From Pseudocolwellia sp. AS88 (lineage in GTDB: Bacteria > Pseudomonadota > Gammaproteobacteria > Enterobacterales > Alteromonadaceae), in the NCBI RefSeq assembly GCF_030551755.1, contig NZ_JAUPEC010000007.1, forward strand, positions 1-64,000: a stretch of 64,000 nucleotides of DNA, in the 5' to 3' direction. The notes under the pieces are model-generated. The model was given only the letters and a program-made list of their open reading frames with translations, made no database searches and was not told the DNA's origin. Both the position numbers and the translations under genes were made by a program. This document shows positions 45,835 to 53,971 of the stretch, piece after piece; position 1 is the stretch's first letter; each line of letters starts with the position of its first letter.

Positions 45835-46086
45835 TTAATTTTTACCTAAAATACTTTCTATTTCAGTTTTCAAACGTGTTAAAGCATCTAGATGAGTATT
45901 AGAGGATTTAGAGCCTTTCTCCTCCGCTCGTCTAGACTGTGAAAATTTCACAATACCTAATGCTATGTTTATTTTCTTTAATAACTCAGCTGCATCATCT
46001 GGAAGAGGATTAATCCATTGCAATGAAGACGCTAGATCTTCAGCACCTGTTTTTGATAACGATTTTATTAATTGATCGGAATGCAT
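45835..46086 (-). CDS. Small hypothetical protein
   Basis: An 83-aa, probably all-helical soluble protein. I choose ATG 46086 (MHSDQLIKSL) because AAGGGTG lies at good spacing; a GTG two codons earlier is the alternative. The sequence has a middle segment SLQWINPLPDDAAELLKKIN and a C-terminal amphipathic helix (LDALTRLKTEIESIL). It has no recognised domain. Flanked by a barrel-protein gene and a LysE exporter gene, both on the same strand but more than 100 bp away. Confidence 0.55.
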   Translation of the reverse strand: MHSDQLIKSLSKTGAEDLASSLQWINPLPDDAAELLKKINIALGIVKFSQSRRAEEKGSKSSNTHLDALTRLKTEIESILGKN

Positions 46087-46199
46087 AAACACCCTTAGTT
46101 TTTATTATAAATATTTCAATGTAAGCTATTGTCTCATAGAGCAAGATAAATAGTGATTAACTTATTGAATACCTCTAAATATTGCTATCTTAATCTTGA

Positions 46200-46847
46200 T
46201 TAGCTTTCTTCTCCGATAACCGTCGATAAAGTTAAAGCGCCGCCTAAAAATATAAACACACTACCTAGCAAGCGATTAACACATTTAATGTTAGACGACT
46301 TAGAGAGAAAAGGACTGATTTTTGAACCTAAACAAACGTACATAAACATAGATATACACTCAAGCACAAACCAAGTACTGGCCAAAATAATATATTGCTC
46401 TAAAGCAGGTAGTTCGGCATTCATAAAGCTTGGAAATAAAGCGATGAAAAACAATAAATCTTTTGGGTTACTTATACCAACCATAAAACCTTTTTGGTAA
46501 CGCTTAAAAGCAGAATAGTTAATTTTTGGCTTAATATTTTCGTTGTTAACTTCTAACTTTATTCCCCCCTCTTTCCAAGCCATCAAACCTAAGTAAATTA
46601 AATAGGCTGCACCAAGCAGTTTAATAACAAGAAAAAGAGTTGTTGATGCAGCTAAGACAGTTCCGATCCCAATCGCAGAAATAGTCATAAGTAGAAGCGC
46701 TGAAGTTGCACCGCCTAAAACCGTTGGGATTGCTTTTCTGTGGCCAAATTTTAAGCCGTCAGATAAACATAATAAACCTGAAGGTCCAGGGCTTAAGAGC
46801 AAAACACTGATAACACTGATGTACAATAACCATGTACTTAAATCCAT
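46200..46847 (-). CDS. LysE/RhtB family amino-acid exporter
   Basis: Inner-membrane exporter of 215 aa with about six hydrophobic segments. The family signature is visible at the start: LLLSPGPSGLLCLSDGLKFG, then LGAAYLIYLGLMAWKEGG and the central GFMVGISNPKDLLFFIALFP with the conserved N-P-K. I use ATG 46847 (MDLSTWLLYI) with AAAGAGTG upstream; a start 10 codons earlier would give an unusual charged extension. Substrate (lysine, threonine, homoserine or other) cannot be told. It lies 46 bp downstream of the TfoX-like gene on the same strand. Confidence 0.88.
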   Translation of the reverse strand: MDLSTWLLYISVISVLLLSPGPSGLLCLSDGLKFGHRKAIPTVLGGATSALLLMTISAIGIGTVLAASTTLFLVIKLLGAAYLIYLGLMAWKEGGIKLEVNNENIKPKINYSAFKRYQKGFMVGISNPKDLLFFIALFPSFMNAELPALEQYIILASTWFVLECISMFMYVCLGSKISPFLSKSSNIKCVNRLLGSVFIFLGGALTLSTVIGEES

Positions 46848-46893
46848 AAAACACTCTTTAATTAATTCTAAACTCAACCTATAAGATTCAACT

Positions 46894-47277
46894 TCATGAC
46901 TCTATTTCTTTAATTTTAGGGAGCTTTTTTCGCTTGCTTTTCTTAGGTGGTTTTGGTGGCAATGAGTCGACAAAACTTACGCAAAGATTTATCCAATACT
47001 TTAATTCAGCATCAGACTCAAAACCGTCAGGTAATATATAAACTAAACCTTTTACAGGCTTTCCTGTAAAGTCCATTTCAGTGACATGAGGTTTATCTAA
47101 ACAATCAGAATAATGATAAGGCCCAACACGCGCCATAATTTTATCACCAATTATCGCACAACACATATGTTCAGAAAGAATGTAACATAAACCTCCAAAC
47201 ATCTTCTTAACGACTAAATCATTCCTCGTTTCGAAGTATTCATATAGTCGTTCTTCTAAACCTCGATCAAAAGCCAT
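46894..47277 (-). CDS. TfoX/Sxy N-terminal domain protein
   Basis: A 127-aa protein consisting of only the TfoX N-terminal domain (about residues 1-100): KKMFGGLCYILSEHMCCAII and MARVGPYHYSDCL are typical. The C-terminal TfoX domain, needed in the competence regulators of Haemophilus and Vibrio, is missing, and the tail is a lysine/proline-rich segment (PPKPPKKSKRKK). It is therefore probably not a full competence activator. It lies 17 bp from the beta-lactamase gene upstream on the same strand and may be cotranscribed. Confidence 0.85.
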   Translation of the reverse strand: MAFDRGLEERLYEYFETRNDLVVKKMFGGLCYILSEHMCCAIIGDKIMARVGPYHYSDCLDKPHVTEMDFTGKPVKGLVYILPDGFESDAELKYWINLCVSFVDSLPPKPPKKSKRKKLPKIKEIES

Positions 47278-47294
47278 AATGTATCAAATTTCTG

Positions 47295-48179
47295 TTAATT
47301 CTCATAAAGGGCAAATATTTCTTTTCCTATTTCAGCAATAGCTTTATTACGTTCAGGCAAAGTGGCTTTTGTTTGTGTTAAATAAATACTGATAATCAAT
47401 GGTGATCTCGTTTCACTCCATACCACAGCCATTAAAGCTCTTGAGCCAAAGCCACCAGAACCTGAACGATCTGCTATTAACCATCCATTAGGAAGAACAG
47501 AACGGAACAAATCACCTGTAATTTTATTATCTAGCATCCACTGCTTTAGTTGAGATTTGGCACGTTGTGATAATACATCACCAAATAATAAAGTATGTAA
47601 ACTTTTTACCATAGCATTAGGTGTTGATGTATCTCGATTATCACCGTCAAGTGCTTCATTTAACTCAGGTTCTATTCTGTCTAAACGCGTAATGTTATCG
47701 CCTATTGAACGCATAAATTGCGTTAAACCTTTAGGACCATCAATGCCCGCAAGTATAATGTTACTAGCTGTATTATCACTCATCGTCATCGCGGCTTCGC
47801 ACGCCTGTTTTAAAGTGATTTTTTCTCCTATCTTATTTTTAGTAATTGGAGACCATTCAATCAAAGAAGCTGCAGAAATCACAGTAGTTGACTCTAAAGA
47901 CTGCAAACCTTTCTCCGCATCAGATAATAATTTTGCACAAGCAAGTACTTTGAAAGTACTCATTAACGGAAAACGAATATCTCCGTTATGATCCCATAAG
48001 TTATTAGCAGAAACATCGAAAACTGATACACCAATTCGTGAGCCAAGCAGTTGTTCTTGCCCTTTTATTTTATCGGATAGTGTTTGAGCGTTTACATTAA
48101 AGCTAAAAGCTAAAGCAACAATAAAGATAAGAAAGTAAGGGCTGCACTTCACAAAATGTGTTTTAAGATTAAATCTCAT
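47295..48179 (-). CDS. Class A beta-lactamase, CARB-like (RSG type)
   Basis: Secreted serine beta-lactamase, 294 aa. A signal peptide of about 31 residues ends in NVNAQ. Active-site elements are intact: S74-T-F-K77 (Ambler S70xxK73), S134-D-N136 (SDN loop), E170 in EPELNEA (Ambler E166), and R238-S-G240 in place of the usual K-T-G at Ambler 234. The RSG form and the surroundings (RFPLMSTFK, IADRSGSGGFGSR) are hallmarks of the carbenicillin-hydrolysing CARB/PSE group. Predicted to hydrolyse penicillins in the periplasm. No integron attC site or resistance-gene neighbour is seen, so it looks like a resident chromosomal gene. No ampR-like regulator is adjacent. Confidence 0.93.
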   Translation of the reverse strand: MRFNLKTHFVKCSPYFLIFIVALAFSFNVNAQTLSDKIKGQEQLLGSRIGVSVFDVSANNLWDHNGDIRFPLMSTFKVLACAKLLSDAEKGLQSLESTTVISAASLIEWSPITKNKIGEKITLKQACEAAMTMSDNTASNIILAGIDGPKGLTQFMRSIGDNITRLDRIEPELNEALDGDNRDTSTPNAMVKSLHTLLFGDVLSQRAKSQLKQWMLDNKITGDLFRSVLPNGWLIADRSGSGGFGSRALMAVVWSETRSPLIISIYLTQTKATLPERNKAIAEIGKEIFALYEN

Positions 48180-48456
48180 AAATAGTTATCTCTATAAGTG
48201 TTTAAATAGCTGAAAATAAAAAATGTAAACTAGAAACAATCGTTCAAATCTTTATTGCAGTTTATAAATTATTAGAAAAAATACCAAGTTGCTTAATTAA
48301 CGCTTAGCTAGAATTAAACGGCCTATATTTAAAGCTTCATAGCTCCTGAGTGTAAGTTATCAGCTTTATCTGTATCAACCTTGCAATATCATAACGCTAG
48401 AAGTAAAACTTTAACCTCGCTATTGGACCCCACTCTATTTACTATTCAAATGGGTA

Positions 48457-49077
48457 CTAGTCATCAAGCAACCAGCCTTGGCTAACTGCATGTTCAATTT
48501 GACTATTTACATACAGCCATAATTTAGGTGCTAAACCTTCAAGAAAACGGTTACGTTTAAGCACTTGAGATTTTTTTACTTTGTGTCTTGCCCAACTTCC
48601 ACCTTCATTTCTCATGTTTTGTAGAAGAGGTAAAACACTATCTATGGCTTTAGCAAATCGAGCATCTACCGTTTGTGCTTCTTCAAACTCTAGCCATAAT
48701 TGGTTAAACATTTGAAATTGTTTATCCGGTAGCAAACCAAAAATACGTTCTGCTGCTGCAATTTCTTTATTAGCTTGTTCAGCAAGAGATTTTTCATCTG
48801 AAAAAGCGAAAAGATCTCCTGCATCAATTTCAACAATATCATGAACCAATAACATGCACATAACACGCGAGATGTTTACCTCTTCTACCGCATATTCATG
48901 CAAGATGTGAGAGGTTAATGTGATATGCCAACTGTGCTCAGCACTATTTTCAAACCTATTCTTATCAGACTTCACCAATGCTTGTCTGTAAACACCTTTA
49001 AGCCTATCTAATTCAATAATAAAGTCTAATTGCTTGTCTAAATATGAGCCTACTGTATGAGTATCTAATTGTTCCAT
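48457..49077 (-). CDS. HD domain hydrolase (YfbR-like, HD_3)
   Basis: A 206-aa metal-dependent phosphohydrolase. The HD-domain ligands are visible: RFENSAEHSWH (first H), LVHDIVEIDAGD (the HD pair) and a later D in ARFAKAIDSVLPLL. This arrangement matches HD_3 proteins such as 5'-nucleotidase YfbR. I use ATG 49077 (MEQLDTHTVG), preceded by TTGGAAAAA, rather than the TTG at 49113 without ribosome binding site. Nucleotide substrate not determined. Monocistronic, upstream of a gap that contains MITE copy 2. Confidence 0.85.
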   Translation of the reverse strand: MEQLDTHTVGSYLDKQLDFIIELDRLKGVYRQALVKSDKNRFENSAEHSWHITLTSHILHEYAVEEVNISRVMCMLLVHDIVEIDAGDLFAFSDEKSLAEQANKEIAAAERIFGLLPDKQFQMFNQLWLEFEEAQTVDARFAKAIDSVLPLLQNMRNEGGSWARHKVKKSQVLKRNRFLEGLAPKLWLYVNSQIEHAVSQGWLLDD

Positions 49078-49159
49078 TAATTTTTCCAAGATGTCGTTAT
49101 ATCTGTTGTGCAAAGCTTTGCTTCAACGATGATTAAAAGGTGATTTTCTTAAGAAATCT

Positions 49160-49182
49160 AAGCAGTGGTCTAATCACTGCTT
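49160..49182. repeat. Perfect 8-bp hairpin upstream of the HD gene
   Basis: AAGCAGTG (49160-49167) pairs with CACTGCTT (49175-49182) around a 7-base loop, 83 bp before the HD gene start. A second inverted repeat, ATAACTTAA/TTAAGTTAT, lies at about 49195-49224. Roles unknown. Confidence 0.45.
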
Positions 49183-49322
49183 TATGTATGAATGATAACT
49201 TAACCTGAGAATAGATTAAGTTATTTTGCTTCGTAATATATTTGAAGCACCTAATGAGACGAGTAAATATGGGCTTAAAGGGGAAAATAAAAACTGTTAC
49301 ATAATAAGACAATTACATATAA

Positions 49323-49603
49323 ATAACCTCAGCTCGGATTAGGATGTTTTACTCAACAATGCTATTTAATCGCCTATCTATATTACCTGCATGAATGCAG
49401 GCATCTGGTTTTTATCGGGAATAAAAACCACGTCTTTATACGCCCAGTAGTTAGCTATTGGTTTATATAAAAACTTTGAAAATCACACAAATTTAATCAT
49501 GTAGAAAAAATTAAAGCTTTTTATGATCTTAATCCAAATAACGCTAAACGATACTTAAATGAATCAATGCGTTATTAAATCCATCACCCCAAGTTGAGGT
49601 TAA
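49323..49603 (-). repeat. 281-bp structured MITE-like element, copy 2 (inverted)
   Basis: The reverse complement of this segment aligns with copy 1 (18317-18597) along its whole length and has the same 281-bp size. Conserved blocks include TAGATAGGCG, TAAATAGCATT, the GGTTTTTAT/ATAAAAACC hairpin, CCTGCAT/ATGCAGG (perfect here) and the CCAATAG block. Terminal repeats are at 49323-49342 and 49584-49603. It fills the gap between the HD gene and the small exported protein gene. Divergence from copy 1 is clear but moderate. Confidence 0.8.
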
Positions 49604-49633
49604 ATAGAATTAAACCGATTAAATGATCATTTA

Positions 49634-50047
49634 TTAAGCTTTTTTACATGTAGAAGTATCAAGAGATAATTCAGTAATAAATTTACCTTCTTTTCCTAAA
49701 TATCGATAAATCAATACTACACCTAAATCGATAAAGCCTTTCATATCCTTATTTAAACATATAGTATCAATAACATTTTCTTGAATAACTATATCCAACT
49801 GTTCAGCATCCATTTGCTCTGCAATATATTGAGTTAATGTGTTGGTATAGATAAATTGATTTCCTACTGTAGCAACAGAATCTAATCGAGTATCACTATC
49901 AATTATCATAGGTAGTTTTTCAGTGACAACTTTAGCCGTTTGGGTGAGTATATTCGATAGTTCTCGTTCTTCTTTGGTCTGTTGAGCAAAAGAAGAGGAT
50001 GATATGAAACAAAAAGCAATGAACAGAATAGAAGCTGATATACGCAA
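49634..50047 (-). CDS. Small exported protein of unknown function
   Basis: I choose the TTG start at 50047 (137 aa), because AAAGGA lies 9 bases upstream and it creates a clean signal peptide (LRISASILFIAFCFISSSSF, cleaved after FAQ). A longer frame from TTG 50113 would put the hydrophobic stretch 25 residues inside. The mature protein (about 115 aa) is mostly helical with a cysteine pair near the end (DTICLNKDMKG and DTSTCKKA), which may form a disulfide in the periplasm. No known domain was recognised. Its 3' end lies 31 bp from MITE copy 2. Confidence 0.6.
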   Translation of the reverse strand: MRISASILFIAFCFISSSSFAQQTKEERELSNILTQTAKVVTEKLPMIIDSDTRLDSVATVGNQFIYTNTLTQYIAEQMDAEQLDIVIQENVIDTICLNKDMKGFIDLGVVLIYRYLGKEGKFITELSLDTSTCKKA

Positions 50048-50226
50048 AACATAATTCCTTTTATAAAAAAGTGAAGTTAAAAATCTTGTAAATACTTGAA
50101 GAAGTAAATCCAATACTTAAAAATAATATAACTAACTTACACATAACCTACAATTATAATTATTTGCCATAAGGTAAATGTTACCTATTAAAAACGCTTA
50201 AATATCGCTATAAAACAAAGTAAAAA

Positions 50227-50250
50227 AAACCAACTCAATTGTGTTGGTTT
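50227..50250 (-). terminator. Terminator of the yeaC-DUF349 operon
   Basis: AAACCAAC (50227-50234) pairs with GTTGGTTT (50243-50250). On the minus strand a T-run (complement of 50222-50229) follows. It lies 25 bp beyond the DUF349 stop codon. Confidence 0.7.
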
Positions 50251-50274
50251 AAAAGACATCATTCACTCTAAAAG

Positions 50275-53079
50275 TTAGCAATAAATAGGCTTTATACGTT
50301 CAATTAAGCTTAAATCGGTAGAGTTAATACTGCCCTTCTGTAACCATGAGATAAAGCCAGCTTGCAAATCAACACTGTTACCTGAAACCATTTGCTCTTG
50401 CATTAATTGCACTTGAACTTGCATTCTTTGCGATTTGAATGATTCAGGAGATTCTTGTCCAGCAAAGATCTCAAGCTTTAATGTTTCTTCCTGCCTATCA
50501 ACAGTTTTAGATTGTTGTGCAACATCCGTTAGACGTTTCTTCCATGCCGTTGATAATTGCATAAATGCTTCGGTTTCTTGCATTTCTTCAACATTCACTT
50601 CATCTTTAGCTATGATTTCTAAAACGCTAAAAATAGCCTGCCAAGTTTGCTTATCTTTATTGCTATGTATGTAACTAACTTTCAGTTCAATTTCTTTTAT
50701 ACATGCTTCAATTTTATGAACAAACTTTTTATTAATTGGTTTAATTGATAAGGCTTGAACTAATATTGCTTGAGCATTCGATTTAGATACATCTAACTCT
50801 TTAATGCTTTCATTAGTTTTTACAATATTCTGTAGATCGTCTAATTGCGTATTAAGTTGATCTAACAAAGTTTGTTGCTGTGCCTTGTTGGATTCATTTA
50901 ACTCATCACGTTTACTAAACAAAGTATCGTTTATGGCTCTAAACTCTTTCCAAAGCTTATTTTCATGCTTAACACCACTATAACCAATGTTTTTCCACTG
51001 ATTTTGCAAACCTTTTACTGTTTGTATGGCTGCAAAAACATCGTCGCTTTTAGAAGCTTCAATTGCACTTGCCACTAAAGCTTTCTTTAAAACAGCATTT
51101 TCATCGTTATAAGCACGTAATAACTTTTTAATAGGCTGAACAAGGTCATTATATTGAGCTTGAATTTCTTTATATTTAGTACGTTCAACTTCACCAGCGC
51201 TTTGCCACTTTTGTTGAAATTTATTGAGTTGAACATCTACATGCTTCCAATCTATAGGTTCTTGAGCATAAGACTGACTAAACGCGCGAACGTCTTCAAT
51301 AACAGCTAAACGAGCAGCTAAATGTTGCTCTCTAATTTTCTCTTGTTCTTTATAAAACAAGCGACAAGGAGCGAAAGCTTGCTCACAATATTCATTAAAT
51401 TCATTATTCAACTGGCGCTCAACATCATCTTCAGCATGACCTAAAGAATTCCATATTTGACGGTATTCTTTAACTTTAGCTGCTTGGTCGTTCGGATTAT
51501 CAAGAGGCACTTTAACTAATTGCTGTATATCTTCTATAAGTTTTTGTTTGCGAGGCGTTGCAATGTAGTGTTCCCAATCACTCAGTTCTGCCATCTTTTC
51601 ACTGACAGCATCAAAGTCTTTTTGGATCCTGATTTTTTGCTTTTCAGACAGTTGCTCAACTATTTTTTCAATGCGTTTAAATACACCAAAAGCAATATTA
51701 AATTTACCACTAGAAATAATACGTTTTAATTCGTTAATTTTCTTTTGAGCTTGGTTTAATTGAGCTTTTTGATCGGCTACAAATGGCGCTAAACCTTTAT
51801 TCCATGAAGAGGCTATTTCTTTTTGTGCATTGGTTATAGATTCAGGCAAAACACCTGATGATTGCTTTTCTACCGCACGCCATTGCTCTAACCAATCATT
51901 AAATATTGGCTGACGTTCGTTAAACTCTTGGTTATTAGTAGGTAAAGCTAATTGAGATATTTTAGCGATTAACTGGGTTGCATCAGTAACTGACTGAGCA
52001 ATAAGTGGTATTTTTGTTAGTTTATGTTGTTCTTGTTTTAACGCTTTTGAAAGATAACCTTTGTCAGCATTGCTTAATACGGAATCATTTAGTTGCTGCA
52101 TCAGACTTGTAAAAGTTAATTCAAACAGTGTTTCATCAACTTCAGCTTGCTCAAAAATAGCAGTAGTTAATGACTGACTGATTTTAGCAATTTCAGTATT
52201 AAAAAACGCTTTTGCTTCTTTTTGCTCTTGTTCAAGTTTTTCAGCAATAAGTTGTTGTTGGTAAGCTTCAGCTTTAGGTGCAAAAAGTTTTTCTACTTGC
52301 GCTTCGATGGTTTTGTGTTTAGCAATGAAAATGTCTCTATCTTCTTTGGCTAAATAATCAAACTCAAGTAACAAGCTTTGCCATTCATCAACTAATGGCA
52401 CTTTTTTACTTAACATTACGCCATAATCAGCAACATCAGTTAAAGCTAAAAACTTAGATAAATTAAGTTGAGCTTTTTTACTAATGGTTTTCGGTAATTC
52501 AATTAAACGGTCTATTTCAGTTATTTTGTCAGTTATCTTTGCTGAAATGTCTTCGTTACAAGCTTTTTTAAGCAGTTTTTCAAGCTGAGATTTTTCAGTC
52601 ACTTGTTTTAATAAGTGGTGCTGAATTTCTGCTTGCGGTTTTTGAGAAAATACAGACATTAATAACTGAGGTTTATTAATTTTATCAAATAATGCAATTA
52701 CCAAGCTTGTATCAGTTTCTGATGTTAACCAAGCTTCTAAACCCAATAAGCTGTTTGCTGTTTGAATATATTGAAGCTTCTTATCGTTTGATAAAGAAAT
52801 ACTATGCTCACCCGTTAATATTTGAGTGACTTGTTTTCGTGAGAATTCTTTTATCTTTTTATTTGTGTTGTTTTCGCTTTCGTTTAAAAAAATATCAAAA
52901 TCAGCTAATTTGATTAATGCGGTACGTCTTACAAGTTCGCTTTCGTCATGTTGTAGAAGATCTTTAAGAATCACAAGGTGTTCAGGTGTATTTACATCTA
53001 AGTCATTATTTATAGCGGTAATACGTACATTGCTGTCTTTGTGTTGCCATTTTGCTTTGAAAAAATTAGAAAAAATCAT
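50275..53079 (-). CDS. DUF349 repeat protein
   Basis: A 934-aa cytoplasmic, almost entirely alpha-helical protein. Several copies of the DUF349 unit (a three-helix module with W and R/K-rich spacing such as VKEYRQIWNSLGHAEDD, LNKFQQKWQSAGEVERTKY and VKGLQNQWKNIGYSG) lie between about residues 500 and 760. The N-terminal 80 residues look HEAT-like (HDESELVRRTALIKLADFD). No catalytic motif is seen. Function of DUF349 proteins is not established. Its start overlaps the yeaC stop by 4 bp, so the two are cotranslated. Confidence 0.85.
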   Translation of the reverse strand: MIFSNFFKAKWQHKDSNVRITAINNDLDVNTPEHLVILKDLLQHDESELVRRTALIKLADFDIFLNESENNTNKKIKEFSRKQVTQILTGEHSISLSNDKKLQYIQTANSLLGLEAWLTSETDTSLVIALFDKINKPQLLMSVFSQKPQAEIQHHLLKQVTEKSQLEKLLKKACNEDISAKITDKITEIDRLIELPKTISKKAQLNLSKFLALTDVADYGVMLSKKVPLVDEWQSLLLEFDYLAKEDRDIFIAKHKTIEAQVEKLFAPKAEAYQQQLIAEKLEQEQKEAKAFFNTEIAKISQSLTTAIFEQAEVDETLFELTFTSLMQQLNDSVLSNADKGYLSKALKQEQHKLTKIPLIAQSVTDATQLIAKISQLALPTNNQEFNERQPIFNDWLEQWRAVEKQSSGVLPESITNAQKEIASSWNKGLAPFVADQKAQLNQAQKKINELKRIISSGKFNIAFGVFKRIEKIVEQLSEKQKIRIQKDFDAVSEKMAELSDWEHYIATPRKQKLIEDIQQLVKVPLDNPNDQAAKVKEYRQIWNSLGHAEDDVERQLNNEFNEYCEQAFAPCRLFYKEQEKIREQHLAARLAVIEDVRAFSQSYAQEPIDWKHVDVQLNKFQQKWQSAGEVERTKYKEIQAQYNDLVQPIKKLLRAYNDENAVLKKALVASAIEASKSDDVFAAIQTVKGLQNQWKNIGYSGVKHENKLWKEFRAINDTLFSKRDELNESNKAQQQTLLDQLNTQLDDLQNIVKTNESIKELDVSKSNAQAILVQALSIKPINKKFVHKIEACIKEIELKVSYIHSNKDKQTWQAIFSVLEIIAKDEVNVEEMQETEAFMQLSTAWKKRLTDVAQQSKTVDRQEETLKLEIFAGQESPESFKSQRMQVQVQLMQEQMVSGNSVDLQAGFISWLQKGSINSTDLSLIERIKPIYC

Positions 53080-53351
53080 AAATCAGAAAACCTAGCAATA
53101 TTGTTTTGATCGGAAAACTCTTTTTTAAGTTCACGTTTGGTTTTAGTGACTATTTCACCATCAGCACCAACTGTTAACATTTCATCTGAGTTTAAGTGTT
53201 TAGCTTGATATGCCATTACAATTTGCAAGGCTGAATCTCGCTGAGCTTGTTCTACTTTTGTACCTTCTGGCCATTTACCTGTTTCTGCTGCATGTTTAAG
53301 TCGTAAATACATGCTTTCATCCATATTCTCAACAAGCTGTATAATATTCAT
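53076..53351 (-). CDS. yeaC: DUF1315 family protein (YeaC)
   Basis: A 91-aa protein matching YeaC/DUF1315: MDESMYLRLKHAAETGKWPEG, then RDSALQIVMAYQAKHL. The family is small, soluble and uncharacterised. It is the first gene of a two-gene operon with the DUF349 gene, overlapping it by 4 bp. Identification by sequence pattern is good; function unknown. Confidence 0.85.
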   Translation of the reverse strand: MNIIQLVENMDESMYLRLKHAAETGKWPEGTKVEQAQRDSALQIVMAYQAKHLNSDEMLTVGADGEIVTKTKRELKKEFSDQNNIARFSDL

Positions 53352-53560
53352 ACGTGTACTCTACCCAGTGTTAATTACATTAATATTTAGGAGTCAAAGT
53401 GATTTTAATTAACTCCTGATAAACGATATTTTTTACCAGGAGTATTAGTGTTTTATTAATATTAGAACGTAATATACATAAACAATTTAGTGCTAAGTTT
53501 AGTACAGATTAAGTTCTAAGAAATTGATATTAGCTATGAACACCTAATATCGAAGTCAGG

Positions 53561-53887
53561 TTATTTACTACGCTTTAATAGAAGAAGTCTTACACGAGTA
53601 ACAAGATATAAAATAAAACCCAGTACAGTGCTCGCGATTGAAGCGATATATTCAATAGTGCCTGGCTGAGCATCTTTTAGATAAAAGAATAAAAAGCCAC
53701 CACAGAATAGCAACATGGCAATGAAAGAATGTGTCATTAAGCTTTGTTGTTGCTTGATAGCATTCGTTTGCTTGATAAGCGCTAATTTGTCTTGATCGAT
53801 ACCAGCTATTTGAACATCACAATGATTACAGGTTTTTGCTTTATCAGATATTTTCTTTTTGCAGCTAGGACAATTAATTACGGCCAT
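53561..53887 (-). CDS. Zinc-ribbon membrane protein
   Basis: A 108-aa protein. The N-terminus holds a zinc ribbon with two CxxC knuckles (INCPSCKKKISDKAKTCNHC, residues 4-23). After a helical linker rich in Q and K come two membrane segments (about 53-72 and 83-103), ending in a basic tail. I use ATG 53887 (MAVINCPS); the frame continues five codons upstream without a better site. Function unknown; such small zinc-ribbon membrane proteins are common. Monocistronic. Confidence 0.65.
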   Translation of the reverse strand: MAVINCPSCKKKISDKAKTCNHCDVQIAGIDQDKLALIKQTNAIKQQQSLMTHSFIAMLLFCGGFLFFYLKDAQPGTIEYIASIASTVLGFILYLVTRVRLLLLKRSK

Positions 53888-53928
53888 AATTTTCTCACAC
53901 AATAAATTCCCCTGTATTCTACAAAAAA

Positions 53929-53948
53929 AAACGCCTCGATGGGCGTTT
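53929..53948 (-). terminator. Terminator of the alanine symporter gene
   Basis: AAACGCC (53929-53935) pairs with GGCGTTT (53942-53948). Read on the minus strand, a ten-base T-run follows (complement of 53922-53931). It lies 24 bp after the symporter stop codon. Confidence 0.8.
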
Positions 53949-53971
53949 AATTTAAAGATTTTAGGTAAAAT

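Noticed and set aside
46894-47277. Calling the TfoX-domain gene the competence regulator tfoX
   Set aside because: Only the N-terminal domain is present; the C-terminal domain needed in known competence regulators is missing.
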